Assembly (NCBI GenBank): GCA_001701165.1
Contig: DAAP01000061.1
Location: forward strand, 1 to 56,103
Direction of reading: 5' to 3'
DNA length: 56,103 nucleotides
Origin: Bacteroidales bacterium H4
GTDB lineage: Bacteria > Bacteroidota > Bacteroidia > Bacteroidales > Muribaculaceae
Shown: positions 8,275 to 17,127 of the stretch, one piece after another
How the letters are laid out: each line of letters starts with the position of its first letter
Position numbering within the stretch: the stretch's first letter is position 1
Notes under the pieces: model-generated
Database searches by the model: none
Told to the model about the DNA's origin: nothing
What the model saw: only the letters and a program-made list of their open reading frames with translations
Made by a program: the position numbers and the translations under genes

Positions 8275-10728
8275 ATGCGATTATCCGAACTGAGAACAGG
8301 CGATAAGGCTGTAATTGTCAAGATATTGGGACATGGCGCTTTCCGTAAGCGCGTCATGGATATGGGCTTTGTACGTGGCCGCGAAGTCAAGGTGTTGCTA
8401 CATGCGCCGCTTAAAGATCCCATTAAGTATTCAATTATGGATTATGAAGTGTCGCTGCGTGCATCCGAAGCCTCCCTCATCGAAGTTGTACGCCTGCGCG
8501 ACAATGCCGAAAGCACATCCGGTGATGCCCCCAAACTACTCAATTCCAATAAGAGTGCTGATATAGAAGCTGATAGCGACAGCATAGATGACAGCGTAGA
8601 CGACATCGAACAGGCCATGCGTACCGCAGACCAACGGTTCAAGGTCATCAACGTGGCTCTCGTAGGTAATCCCAATTGCGGAAAAACATCGCTATTCAAT
8701 GAGGCTGCAGGCGCCAATGAGCACGTGGGCAATTACAGTGGCGTGACAGTTGATGCCAAATCAAAAAAAATGCGTTATGGCGGTTATACTTTTAATATGG
8801 TCGACCTGCCCGGCACATACTCGCTGACCACTTATTCGCCGGAAGAACGCTACGTACGACAATATCTTCGCGAGCAAACTCCGGACGTCATCATAAATGT
8901 CGTAGATGCATCGAACCTCGAGCGCAACCTCTATTTGACTACCGAACTGATAGACATGGGTCGTTCGATGGTCATCGCACTCAATATGTTTGACGAACTA
9001 AACCGCCGACATATACATCTCGACTACAAGACACTTGGCGCAATGATAGGCGTACCCATTATTCCGACAATATCAAAGAGTGGTGAAGGCATCAGTACGC
9101 TATTGGATACGGTCATTTCGGTTTACGAAGGGAATAATATCGAAGTGCGGCACGTACATGTCAACCTTGGCAGCGAGATTGAACGCGCAGTCACCGTGCT
9201 CAAAGACCGCATCAAAGCTGACGGCGAGATAGGCCATAAATTCTCTCCTCGATATATTGCCATAAAATTGCTTGAAGGCGATAGTGACACTGAAGATATT
9301 GTGCGCAAATCCATACACGGCGACCGACTTATCGAGCTACGCAACCAATTGGTGGTCGGCCTCAAGGACAAGTTCAGCGATGATGTCCCGGCCGAGATTG
9401 CAGCCGAAAAATACGGATATATAGCCGGTGCACTTGCCGAGACTCGCACACGCGAAGACGAGAGTGAGGATGATACAACGCGCCGATTGGACACCCTGTT
9501 TACGAGCAAAATATTCGGATATCCGCTGTTTTTGCTCATAATGTTTTTCATCTTCTGGCTCACATTTTCGCTCGGACAGTTTCCGATGGATTGGATTAGC
9601 GCAGGCGTAGATGCTCTTTCCAGTTTTGTCCACAACACCATGCCCGATGGGCCCATTAAAGACCTTGTGGCCAATGGAATCATTGGTGGTGTAGGCGGCG
9701 TCATAGTATTCTTACCAAATATATTGATATTGTATCTATGCATTTCATTCCTTGAAGACACAGGGTATATGGCTCGTGCAGCATTTATTATGGACAAGGT
9801 AATGCATCGCATAGGCCTGCATGGCAAATCGTTCATACCTTTGATAATGGGCTTTGGTTGCAATGTTCCGGCAATCCTTTCTTCTCGTGCTATCGAAAGT
9901 CGTTCAAGTCGTATTATTACAATACTCATAAATCCGTTTATGTCCTGTTCGGCTCGTTTGCCGATTTACATACTGATTATTGGGACATTCTTTCCACGCC
10001 ATGGAGCCCTGGTGTTCTTCGGTCTATATGTTTTGGGTATAGCCGTGGCTGTAACCACTGCACGCCTTTTACGACGCTTTATGTTCAAGAAAGACGAGAC
10101 ACCTTTTGTTATGGAACTACCGCCGTATCGTATGCCGTCTTGGCAAAATGCCTTACGCCATACGTGGGAAAAAGGTCAGCAATATCTTCGCAAGATGGGC
10201 GGTATAATTCTGTTCGCCAGCATTATCGTATGGGCTCTCAACTACTACCCGCACCACGATAATGCCGACAATGTCACTATGGCCCAAGCATCAGTAGAGA
10301 CATCTTCCATAGACACGAAACACGACTCATTCCTTCAGATGGCCGGTAAGGCGGTCAATCCGATTATGGAACCACTGGGCTTTACTTGGCCGGCCACTGT
10401 CGCTGCCATAGCCGGTATCCCGGCTAAAGAAATTGTAGTCTCAACGCTCGGCGTCCTTTACACCAATAACGATGCGGTGGATGATACGACACTTGGCGAG
10501 CGTCTTCAAGCGATAGACCCACACACAGGCCAACCCGGATTTACCTGGCAATCAGCATTATCATTCTTAATCTTCATTCTGCTGTACTGCCCATGCATGG
10601 CGACTGTCGTAGCCATAGGTCGCGAAACAGGAAACTGGAAGTATTCGGCGTTTTCCATGGTCTACAACACTGCCATAGCATGGTTTATTGCTTTTATCAT
10701 CTACCAATTGCTGATGTTGTTTGCTTAA
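8275..10728 (+). CDS. feoB: Ferrous iron transporter, FeoA-FeoB fusion
   Basis: This inner-membrane protein imports Fe(II). Residues 1 to about 75 form a FeoA SH3-like domain (LRTGDKAVIVKILGHG, MGFVRGREV). After an acidic linker comes the FeoB G domain: G1 GNPNCGKT near residue 130, G3 DLPG, G4-like NMFDE. The C-terminal half (about 425-817) contains the Gate-type membrane segments with conserved GFGCNVPAI and CPCMATV. FeoA and FeoB are separate genes in E. coli; the fusion is common in Bacteroidetes. A Fur-family gene follows 24 bp downstream. The small Cys-rich partner usually next to feoB is absent here and appears at 34700 instead. Confidence 0.96.
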   Translation: MRLSELRTGDKAVIVKILGHGAFRKRVMDMGFVRGREVKVLLHAPLKDPIKYSIMDYEVSLRASEASLIEVVRLRDNAESTSGDAPKLLNSNKSADIEADSDSIDDSVDDIEQAMRTADQRFKVINVALVGNPNCGKTSLFNEAAGANEHVGNYSGVTVDAKSKKMRYGGYTFNMVDLPGTYSLTTYSPEERYVRQYLREQTPDVIINVVDASNLERNLYLTTELIDMGRSMVIALNMFDELNRRHIHLDYKTLGAMIGVPIIPTISKSGEGISTLLDTVISVYEGNNIEVRHVHVNLGSEIERAVTVLKDRIKADGEIGHKFSPRYIAIKLLEGDSDTEDIVRKSIHGDRLIELRNQLVVGLKDKFSDDVPAEIAAEKYGYIAGALAETRTREDESEDDTTRRLDTLFTSKIFGYPLFLLIMFFIFWLTFSLGQFPMDWISAGVDALSSFVHNTMPDGPIKDLVANGIIGGVGGVIVFLPNILILYLCISFLEDTGYMARAAFIMDKVMHRIGLHGKSFIPLIMGFGCNVPAILSSRAIESRSSRIITILINPFMSCSARLPIYILIIGTFFPRHGALVFFGLYVLGIAVAVTTARLLRRFMFKKDETPFVMELPPYRMPSWQNALRHTWEKGQQYLRKMGGIILFASIIVWALNYYPHHDNADNVTMAQASVETSSIDTKHDSFLQMAGKAVNPIMEPLGFTWPATVAAIAGIPAKEIVVSTLGVLYTNNDAVDDTTLGERLQAIDPHTGQPGFTWQSALSFLIFILLYCPCMATVVAIGRETGNWKYSAFSMVYNTAIAWFIAFIIYQLLMLFA

Positions 10729-10752
10729 CAATCGTATGTACACCACCCGATT

Positions 10753-11220
10753 ATGAACACCAAAGACATTCGACATGAAGGCGCAAAGGCCGACTGTGAA
10801 GCCGACAGTGATGAAGTCTTTCGCCGGCACAATATCCGTCCCACTGCGGTGCGGGTTCTTGTATACAATGCCATAAAGTCTTTCCAAGACACTTTCAGTA
10901 TGAACGATGTTGAAGATGCATTGGAAACGGTGGATAAGTCCTCGATATTTCGTACTCTTGCTCTATTTGCCGGACAACACCTTGTGCACGAAATCGAGGA
11001 TGGTAGCGGATCGGCCAAATATTGCCTATGCCGCAACGACCACGTCTGCGGAGCCGAAGAAATGCACTGTCATTTCTATTGCGAGTCATGCCATAAGACT
11101 TTTTGCCTTGACCACACGCATATCCCGATAGTGCATTATCCCGATGGCTTTGAGTTGCATCAAATTAATTATATGATGAAAGGCCTTTGCCCCTCATGCC
11201 GACACAAACGTGAGGCTTGA
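10753..11220 (+). CDS. Fur-family metal-responsive transcriptional regulator
   Basis: A 155-aa DNA-binding repressor of the Fur/Zur/PerR family. A winged-helix region spans about residues 22-80 (RPTAVRVLVYNAI ... SSIFRTLALFAGQHLVHEI). The dimerisation part has HCHFYCESC and CPSC; Cys110, Cys113, Cys146 and Cys149 form the expected structural zinc site, and His105 and His107 lie where the family binds regulatory metal. The gene follows feoAB by 24 bp and precedes a P1B-2 zinc/cadmium-type ATPase, so either iron or zinc sensing is possible. A 7-1-7 palindrome upstream of the ATPase (11342-11356) is a plausible target. The family is certain; the metal is not. Confidence 0.9.
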   Translation: MNTKDIRHEGAKADCEADSDEVFRRHNIRPTAVRVLVYNAIKSFQDTFSMNDVEDALETVDKSSIFRTLALFAGQHLVHEIEDGSGSAKYCLCRNDHVCGAEEMHCHFYCESCHKTFCLDHTHIPIVHYPDGFELHQINYMMKGLCPSCRHKREA

Positions 11221-11341
11221 TGACAGCACAATGGGCAATGCTGCTCTTGTACCCGTCATAGAGCACCTTCACTATTCGAAGAACTAACATTCGCACGTGG
11301 GCTACTTTTACCGCAAATAATATTGCACTATGTCCACCTTT

Positions 11342-11356
11342 TGCAACCCGGTTGCA
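11342..11356. promoter_or_regulatory. 7-1-7 palindrome, candidate Fur/Zur-type operator
   Basis: TGCAACC-C-GGTTGCA is a perfect 7-1-7 inverted repeat, the geometry typical of Fur-family operators, though the sequence is not the classic AT-rich box. It lies between the Fur-family gene and the ATPase gene, 44 bp before the ATG at 11400. A TTTG at 11340-11343 and a near -7 box GACCTTTG at 11369-11376 flank it, but their spacing (25 bp) is longer than the usual 19-21. Confidence 0.4.
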
Positions 11357-11399
11357 GCGCCTTTTTCAGACCTTTGTACGCGCAACACAAGACACAAAA

Positions 11400-13256
11400 A
11401 TGGACAAGACACAAAGGATGATAATAATCAGGCTGGCCATATCGATTGCCTTCATAGTCTCGGACTTAGCCATAGGATTGCCAGAACGAATAAGCATATT
11501 GTTATATGTGGCGGCATACATCGTCATCGGAGCAGACATTGTTTTTAAGGCCTTGCACAATATTGCGCACGGCAAAGTGTTTGATGAGAACTTTCTGATG
11601 ACAGTCGCCACCATAGGGGCTTTTGCCATAGGCGAGTATCCCGAAGCGGTAGCCGTAATGGCGCTATATCAGCTGGGCGAACTACTGTCTGACATGGCCG
11701 TTGAGCGAAGTCGCTCCTCCATTACAGCCCTTATGGACATTCGGCCCGAATTTGCCAATGTCGAACAAACCGATGGCACCGTGCACAAAACATTGCCAAC
11801 AGATGTTGCCGTAGACAGCATTGTCATTGTAAACCCCGGCGAAAAAATACCCATAGACGGCATTGTATTGTCAGGAGCATCGGACATAGACACCTCCGCA
11901 CTGACAGGCGAAAGCCAGCCACAATCAGCAGCTCCCGGCGATAAAGTCCTCGGCGGATGCCTCAATATTTCGGGAGCATTGAAGATTAGGACAACAGCAG
12001 CATATGCCGACACCACAGTGGCAAAAATACTCTATATGGTCGAAAATGCCGAGACCGGCAAGGCTCGTACCGAGAAATTTATCACTCGCTTCGCTCGGTA
12101 CTACACACCGATAGTTGTCGGAGGTGCCGCGTTGGTGGCTGTAATACCGCCATTGACCGGTATAGGAGCATGGAATCTTTGGCTTGAACGAGCTCTAATT
12201 TTTTTGGTAATATCGTGTCCATGCGCATTGGTCGTATCTGTTCCGCTGACATTTTTTGCCGGTATAGGCGGTGCATCCCGTCGCGGCATATTGTTCAAAG
12301 GCTCAAATTACATGGAGGCATTAGCGCATGCACGCAGTGTCGTTTTTGACAAAACGGGAACACTCACTTGCGGACGCTTTACCGTCACAGCAATACACCC
12401 GGAGATTGTGTCCGAAACGCAGCTGCTCGAACTTGCCGCACTTGCCGAGAGTTTTTCCTCACACCCCGTGGCTATATCGCTACGCGCAGCATACAAAGGA
12501 AGCCTTGATCAAAGTCTTGTGACAGCATTGCACGACTACCCGGGTGAAGGCATATCGGCCACACTCGACTCACGCCACGTATACGTCGGCAACGAACGTC
12601 TCATGGCTCGTGCCGGAGTCACACCGCGCAAATGTCGCTGCGTAGGCACCATTGTGCATCTTGCTGTAGACGGAGACTACGTGGGGCATATTGTGGTTTC
12701 GGATACGGTTAAACATCAATCACATTTCACCATAGAGACCCTGGGGAGGCTTGGCATAAAAACCATTATGCTTACCGGAGACAAGCGACCTGTGGCCGAA
12801 GAGGTCGCACAAGAACTTGGCATACACGAATATGCCTGCGAAATGATGCCTGATGACAAAGTACTCCGCGTCCAATTGCTCACCAAGGTTAGAGACTCGT
12901 CACCGGTGGTATTTGTCGGCGATGGAATCAACGATGCACCGGTATTGAAAATCGCGGATGCAGGCATAGCCATGGGCGCTGCCGGAAGTGATGCAGCTAT
13001 AGCCGCAGCAGACATTGTGCTGATGAATGATGACCCATCACAAGTGGTTACGGGAATATTCATTGCTCGCAAGACCATGCGCATAGTCCGCCAAAACATA
13101 ATCTTTGCACTCACTATAAAAATGGGATTGCTTGTCGTAAGCGCTATCGGATTTGCCAACATGTGGGCAGCCGTTTTCGCTGACGTCGGAGTAACGCTGC
13201 TGGCTGTGCTTAATTCCTTTAGGGCTATGCATAATCGCGACATTAAGCAATTTTAA
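11400..13256 (+). CDS. P1B-2-type heavy-metal ATPase (Zn/Cd exporter type)
   Basis: An inner-membrane P-type ATPase that should export Zn(II), Cd(II) or Pb(II). The membrane metal site is CPCALVVSVP (Cys273, Cys275), followed late in the protein by the TM7 lysine (LTIKMG) and the TM8 DVG, which together mark subgroup P1B-2. Also seen are TGES in the actuator domain, the phosphorylation site DKTGTLT (Asp317) and GDGINDAP. No N-terminal heavy-metal-binding (HMA) domain or Cys-rich tail is present, so the 618-aa protein is short for its class. The frame extends to a TTG at 11352 inside the palindrome; the ATG at 11400 (MDKTQRM) is the better start. Context suggests control by the Fur-family gene just upstream. 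Confidence 0.93.
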   Translation: MDKTQRMIIIRLAISIAFIVSDLAIGLPERISILLYVAAYIVIGADIVFKALHNIAHGKVFDENFLMTVATIGAFAIGEYPEAVAVMALYQLGELLSDMAVERSRSSITALMDIRPEFANVEQTDGTVHKTLPTDVAVDSIVIVNPGEKIPIDGIVLSGASDIDTSALTGESQPQSAAPGDKVLGGCLNISGALKIRTTAAYADTTVAKILYMVENAETGKARTEKFITRFARYYTPIVVGGAALVAVIPPLTGIGAWNLWLERALIFLVISCPCALVVSVPLTFFAGIGGASRRGILFKGSNYMEALAHARSVVFDKTGTLTCGRFTVTAIHPEIVSETQLLELAALAESFSSHPVAISLRAAYKGSLDQSLVTALHDYPGEGISATLDSRHVYVGNERLMARAGVTPRKCRCVGTIVHLAVDGDYVGHIVVSDTVKHQSHFTIETLGRLGIKTIMLTGDKRPVAEEVAQELGIHEYACEMMPDDKVLRVQLLTKVRDSSPVVFVGDGINDAPVLKIADAGIAMGAAGSDAAIAAADIVLMNDDPSQVVTGIFIARKTMRIVRQNIIFALTIKMGLLVVSAIGFANMWAAVFADVGVTLLAVLNSFRAMHNRDIKQF

Positions 13257-13290
13257 CAACGCCTACCCCTTTAATCAGCGTAGAAATGAC

Positions 13291-13298
13291 TATTTTTG
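13291..13298 (+). promoter_or_regulatory. -7 promoter box (TATTTTTG) of the aguAB operon
   Basis: TATTTTTG matches TAnnTTTG and predicts a start near 13305, about 20 nt before the ATG at 13326. It would drive the 78-aa gene together with aguA and aguB. Confidence 0.5.
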
Positions 13299-13325
13299 AA
13301 GTCTAAACAGACCTATACACTGATT

Positions 13326-13562
13326 ATGGACAAAGATATAACTGAATACTTCGTTTCCTTAATCGAATCGAGCGGTGCCATTGACGTAGCCGAAGCCGAA
13401 TTCAAGCGCATAGTTGCTGACGACAATGATTTGCGCGAACTCTACCGTCAATGGTGTGCCGATACGGGCACCAGCGAGCGGCATGGCTTCTCCGACTTTG
13501 CTACCGAGTATATGGAAAACCGAGAAGAGGTTTGGAACTCCCTCAACGATTATGACGAATAA
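13326..13562 (+). CDS. Small acidic protein overlapping aguA, function unknown
   Basis: A 78-aa, strongly acidic protein that I do not recognise as a characterised family. It appears all-helical, with WCADTGTSERHGF in the middle and an Asp/Glu-rich tail; there is no signal peptide or membrane segment. The ATG at 13326 follows a good promoter box; an earlier TTG at 13296 lies inside that box and is rejected. The last 11 bp overlap the start of aguA, so the two are translationally coupled. A role beside agmatine deiminase is inference from position only. Confidence 0.75.
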   Translation: MDKDITEYFVSLIESSGAIDVAEAEFKRIVADDNDLRELYRQWCADTGTSERHGFSDFATEYMENREEVWNSLNDYDE

Positions 13563-14637
13563 CTATACACTACCGGCTGAATGGTATCCTACAGACGGCA
13601 TTATGCTTTCATGGCCGCACGAAAATACGGACTGGGCATATATGTTAGACCAAATCGAGCAATGCTATATCGACTTGGTACGAGCAATATTGCCGTATGC
13701 ACCAATATTAATCATCGGGCCGAACGTCGAGGGCATTAAAACAAGTCTCCGAAAGGCTCAAATTAAACAAACGAGCAATCCAATTGTTCTATTTCAAGTA
13801 CTAACCAACGATACATGGATTCGTGACTACGGCATAATTACAACGTTTGACGAAGATGGCACGCCGGTATATAACGACTTCTGTTTCAACGGCTGGGGCC
13901 TTAAATTCGCAGCCGACAAGGATAATTTGGTCAACAGCGCACTATTTAATGCCGCAATGCTAAACTCAGGCCCATACTATTCGCGGCAGAGGTTTGTGCT
14001 TGAAGGTGGCAGCATCGACTCCGATGGTGCCGGAACAATATTGACCACATCCAAATGCCTGTATTCGCCCAATCGCAACGGCTATAAAGACTGCGAAACG
14101 GCCGAATTTATGCTGCGAGAGTTTCTCGGAGCAAAACGTGTCCTTTGGTTAGAACACGGATTTCTCTGCGGGGACGACACTGACAGCCATGTGGACACTT
14201 TGGCACGCTTTGCATCACCCGAAACAATATTATATGTAAAGTGCGATGACCAAGACGACTTACATTACAATGAATTGTCTGCCATGGAAGAAGAATTGCG
14301 TCAAATGTGCCGGGCTGATGGAAAGCCGTACAATCTCGTAGGTCTGCCAATGCCCTACCCGATATACGATCCGGATACGGATGACAGATTACCGGCGACC
14401 TATGCAAATTTTCTCATCATTGGAGACCGTGCCGTCATCGTGCCTACTTACGGACAACCGGATAAGGATGCCGAAGCGCTAAAATTGATTGGGAGAGAAT
14501 TTCCCGGGCACGAAATCGTCGGCGTGAATGCTACCGCACTGATACAACAGCACGGAAGCATACATTGCGCCACTATGCAATTGCCGCATAATGCACTCAC
14601 TCTTTTGCCGAATAATGACCACACACGCATAAATTAA
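13552..14637 (+). CDS. aguA: Agmatine deiminase
   Basis: The enzyme hydrolyses agmatine to N-carbamoylputrescine and ammonia. It belongs to the peptidyl-arginine deiminase-like family: LPAEW at the start, WPHENTDW, WIRDYG, LEGGSIDSDG, HGFLCGDDTDSHVDTLARF, and the C-terminal GSIHCATMQLP with catalytic Cys at about residue 339. The length of 361 aa is normal. The frame runs 138 bp further upstream through the coding region of the 78-aa gene, but the ATG at 13552 (MTNNYTLPAEW) fits the family. It is followed at once by aguB (1-bp overlap), completing the two-step route from agmatine to putrescine. Confidence 0.96.
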   Translation: MTNNYTLPAEWYPTDGIMLSWPHENTDWAYMLDQIEQCYIDLVRAILPYAPILIIGPNVEGIKTSLRKAQIKQTSNPIVLFQVLTNDTWIRDYGIITTFDEDGTPVYNDFCFNGWGLKFAADKDNLVNSALFNAAMLNSGPYYSRQRFVLEGGSIDSDGAGTILTTSKCLYSPNRNGYKDCETAEFMLREFLGAKRVLWLEHGFLCGDDTDSHVDTLARFASPETILYVKCDDQDDLHYNELSAMEEELRQMCRADGKPYNLVGLPMPYPIYDPDTDDRLPATYANFLIIGDRAVIVPTYGQPDKDAEALKLIGREFPGHEIVGVNATALIQQHGSIHCATMQLPHNALTLLPNNDHTRIN

Positions 14638-15524
14638 TGACACGCATCATACCCACAGCTATCATACAACAGCACAATACTGCCGACATCGCTGACAACC
14701 GCGCCAGACTTTTTGCTAAGATACGCCTGGCCGCCGCCTCAGGCGCACGCCTTATAGTCAATCAGGAACTACATGACAGCCTATATTTTTGTCAAACCGA
14801 GGATGTCAATGCCTTTGATTTGGCTATCCCCGTTCCATCGACTGTCACTGATGCCTACGCTGCACTTGCAATAGAGACACAGACGGTTATTGTCACATCT
14901 ATATTCGAGCGCCGTGCCCCCGGGTTATATCATAACACCGCCGTAGTCTTTGATACTGATGGCCGCATTGCCGGACGATACCGCAAGATGCACATCCCGG
15001 ACGACCCTGCGTACTACGAAAAATTCTATTTCACGCCCGGAGACCTCGGATTCGAGCCCATAGACACATCTGTCGGGAAACTGGGCGTGCTTGTCTGCTG
15101 GGATCAATGGTATCCGGAAGCAGCTCGCATGATGTCTCTACGCGGTGCCGAAATTCTCATATATCCCACTGCCATAGGCTGGGAAAGCAGCGATACAGTG
15201 GACGAAAAAGCCCGTCAACGCGATGCCTGGATGACAGTGCAACGCGGACACGCCATTGCCAACGGCCTTCCGATTGTGACAGTCAATCGCGTTGGCCACG
15301 AGCCGGATCCTTCGCACGCGACCAATGGCATCACCTTTTGGGGCAGCAGTTTTGTGTGCGGACCTCAGGGCGAATTTCTCTTTCGTGCGCCGGACAATGC
15401 CGAAGCCGAAGCGGTCATCGATATTGACATACAGCGCAGCGAAAACGTCCGCCGATGGTGGCCGTTTCTGCGCGACAGGCGCATCGATGCTTATACGGGG
15501 ATTGTTCAACGCTTTCTCGATTGA
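14637..15524 (+). CDS. aguB: N-carbamoylputrescine amidase
   Basis: A nitrilase-superfamily amidase that converts N-carbamoylputrescine to putrescine, CO2 and ammonia. The catalytic triad is visible as Glu44 (NQELHDS), Lys117 (RYRKMHIPDDP) and Cys154 (VLVCWDQWYPEAARM). The length of 295 aa is typical. The ATG overlaps the aguA stop codon by one base, so the two are coupled. The product putrescine can feed the spermidine route whose decarboxylase, nspC, lies at 52-53 kb in this window. Confidence 0.96.
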   Translation: MTRIIPTAIIQQHNTADIADNRARLFAKIRLAAASGARLIVNQELHDSLYFCQTEDVNAFDLAIPVPSTVTDAYAALAIETQTVIVTSIFERRAPGLYHNTAVVFDTDGRIAGRYRKMHIPDDPAYYEKFYFTPGDLGFEPIDTSVGKLGVLVCWDQWYPEAARMMSLRGAEILIYPTAIGWESSDTVDEKARQRDAWMTVQRGHAIANGLPIVTVNRVGHEPDPSHATNGITFWGSSFVCGPQGEFLFRAPDNAEAEAVIDIDIQRSENVRRWWPFLRDRRIDAYTGIVQRFLD

Positions 15525-15587
15525 CTTGACCATCACCGAACATCGACAAAACAGATATCCACGAACAAAAACAAATAATAAAGTAAT

Positions 15588-15869
15588 ATGCAGCAAGAAA
15601 ACAACGAAGAATTTGAACGTTATCGCAGACAAATGCATGGTAATGATGATGATAACAACCGTAGGCAAGGCTCCGGCCGTATCGTGCGATGGGTCTACAC
15701 CATTTTTATGGTAGTCCTCTATATTGGTATGGGCATACTGCTGTTGCTCAACTTCTTTGAATGGGCGCCGGAATACACCTGGCCGCGGAATATTGTAGGA
15801 ATCGTATTAATTATCTATGGTATTTGGCGAGCCTACCGTCACTATGCAGGCATAGGAAGCCGCTTATAA
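15588..15869 (+). CDS. Small two-helix membrane protein, function unknown
   Basis: A 93-aa protein with a charged, Asn/Asp-rich N-terminus (DDDNNRRQGSGR) and two predicted membrane helices, about residues 33-54 and 66-82, ending in a short basic tail. I do not recognise a named domain. It lies 24 bp before the PstS-like lipoprotein gene and is probably cotranscribed with it; a link to that protein is inference. The ATG at 15588 is preceded by an A-rich stretch as usual in Bacteroidetes. Confidence 0.8.
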   Translation: MQQENNEEFERYRRQMHGNDDDNNRRQGSGRIVRWVYTIFMVVLYIGMGILLLLNFFEWAPEYTWPRNIVGIVLIIYGIWRAYRHYAGIGSRL

Positions 15870-15893
15870 AAACAAAACATAACAACAAACCAT

Positions 15894-16880
15894 ATGCACA
15901 CAAAAATATTATCTATAGCAGCCGTATCATTATGCATGGCTTTGACGTTTGGTTCGTGCAACCAAAAACAACCGTCCAAGATCATGACAATGCTCTGCGA
16001 TGACTCGTTTGAAAACGTCATGGAAGAGGAAATAAGTGTCTTTGAATACGCCTACCTCAAGCAGCAATACCATGTACTTACACGCTACGTAACACAGAAA
16101 GACGCTTTAGACTCTTTGTTTGCCGGCAGTATACGCACCATCGTTGTCGGGCGTGACTTATCCAAGACCGAACGCAGTGCGCTTAAAGACAAATATCCCA
16201 ATCTACGAAGCATGAAGATTGCCGTGGATGCGGTGGCACTTATTGTCAATCCGTCCAATCCTGTTGACCAGCTCAGCATGAAGGAAATCAGCGAGATATT
16301 GGACGGCTCCACCACCAATTGGAGTCAGTTGCAACCCGGGGCACCGGACAAACGCATACACGTGTACTTCGACTCTGAAGGCTCGGGTCTTGCAATGTTC
16401 ATGCGCGATTCATTGCTCAATGGCCGCCCCATGGGGCCATTGGTTCATGCCACAGGCAGCATAGACAGCGTATTGGCAGTCGTCCAAAAAGAACCGACAG
16501 CCATGGGGGTCATCGGTGTGAGCCACCTCACCAAAGACCTTACGCTCAACAACCTCACCATCGAAGAGCGCGTACAGCGACTTGTAGGCGACACTTTGGC
16601 TGTCAATGGTGAAGACATAAACAACCGTATGGACAACTCCGGCGTCAAAACACTTGGCGTTATGCGCTACGAAGCAATACCATACAAGCCCTACCAACAA
16701 AATATTTATGATGGCAGCTACCCGCTTACTCGCCCTATATACATGATTACCACTGCTTCGCCGGCAAGCGTTGGAGGCAAATTTTACGCCTTCGTTACCG
16801 GAGTTGATGGACAACGTATAATTATGAAGACCGGAATACTGCCCGCTCGAATGCAAGTTACAGTAGTCGAGCTTCAATAG
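15894..16880 (+). CDS. PstS-like substrate-binding lipoprotein
   Basis: A periplasmic or membrane-anchored solute-binding protein of the phosphate-binding (PBP type 2) superfamily, 328 aa. It has a lipoprotein signal peptide with lipobox TFGSC near residue 22. PstS-like features are IVVGRDLSKTE, VALIVNPSNPV, the segment LSMKEISEILDGSTTNWSQL and FDSEGSGLAMFMRDSLL, where PstS proteins bind the oxyanion. No pstA, pstB or pstC gene lies near, so transport through a Pst permease is not supported here. In Bacteroides similar lipoproteins sit with TonB/Exb genes and a TPR gene; only the TPR gene is present here, 247 bp downstream. Confidence 0.85.
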   Translation: MHTKILSIAAVSLCMALTFGSCNQKQPSKIMTMLCDDSFENVMEEEISVFEYAYLKQQYHVLTRYVTQKDALDSLFAGSIRTIVVGRDLSKTERSALKDKYPNLRSMKIAVDAVALIVNPSNPVDQLSMKEISEILDGSTTNWSQLQPGAPDKRIHVYFDSEGSGLAMFMRDSLLNGRPMGPLVHATGSIDSVLAVVQKEPTAMGVIGVSHLTKDLTLNNLTIEERVQRLVGDTLAVNGEDINNRMDNSGVKTLGVMRYEAIPYKPYQQNIYDGSYPLTRPIYMITTASPASVGGKFYAFVTGVDGQRIIMKTGILPARMQVTVVELQ

Positions 16881-16911
16881 CCATAGTACTCCCTACGTAC
16901 GACCATACACC

Positions 16912-16930
16912 GTGTCATACAGCATGACAC
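16912..16930 (+). terminator. Short hairpin after the PstS-like gene
   Basis: GTGTCAT pairs with ATGACAC around a 5-nt loop, 31 bp after the lipoprotein gene, followed by ATATCTTAAT. The stem is short and the tail weak, so this is a poor terminator candidate. A second stem, AATGGCGGC with GCCGCCATT, spans 16957-17012. Confidence 0.25.
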
Positions 16931-17020
16931 ATATCTTAATAGACACTCAATAGGCCAATGGCGGCTCGGAGGCAATGCTTAACATAGATTAACGCCAAAT
17001 CCGGCCGCCATTTCGTCATA

Positions 17021-17047
17021 TTACACGATTAATGTGTAACTTTACAC
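17021..17047. promoter_or_regulatory. Three alternating TTACAC/GTGTAA half-sites upstream of the TPR gene
   Basis: TTACAC (17021-17026), GTGTAA (17034-17039) and TTACAC (17042-17047) give two overlapping inverted repeats that share the middle half-site, with 7- and 2-nt spacers. A near -7 box TAACTTTA (17037-17044) overlaps the second palindrome. This could be an operator or a pair of exclusive hairpins. The role is inference. Confidence 0.35.
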
Positions 17048-17127
17048 AAATTTAAGCCGAAACTATCCTTCGGTCATCTGAAAAAATCAATTAACCACAC
17101 ATATCTAAGTTTCTAAGTTTTTATAGT

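Noticed and set aside
9123..9929. Open frame of 268 codons antisense to feoAB
   Set aside because: It is Ser/Arg/Pro-rich low-information protein, a typical shadow of the membrane-protein gene on the other strand.
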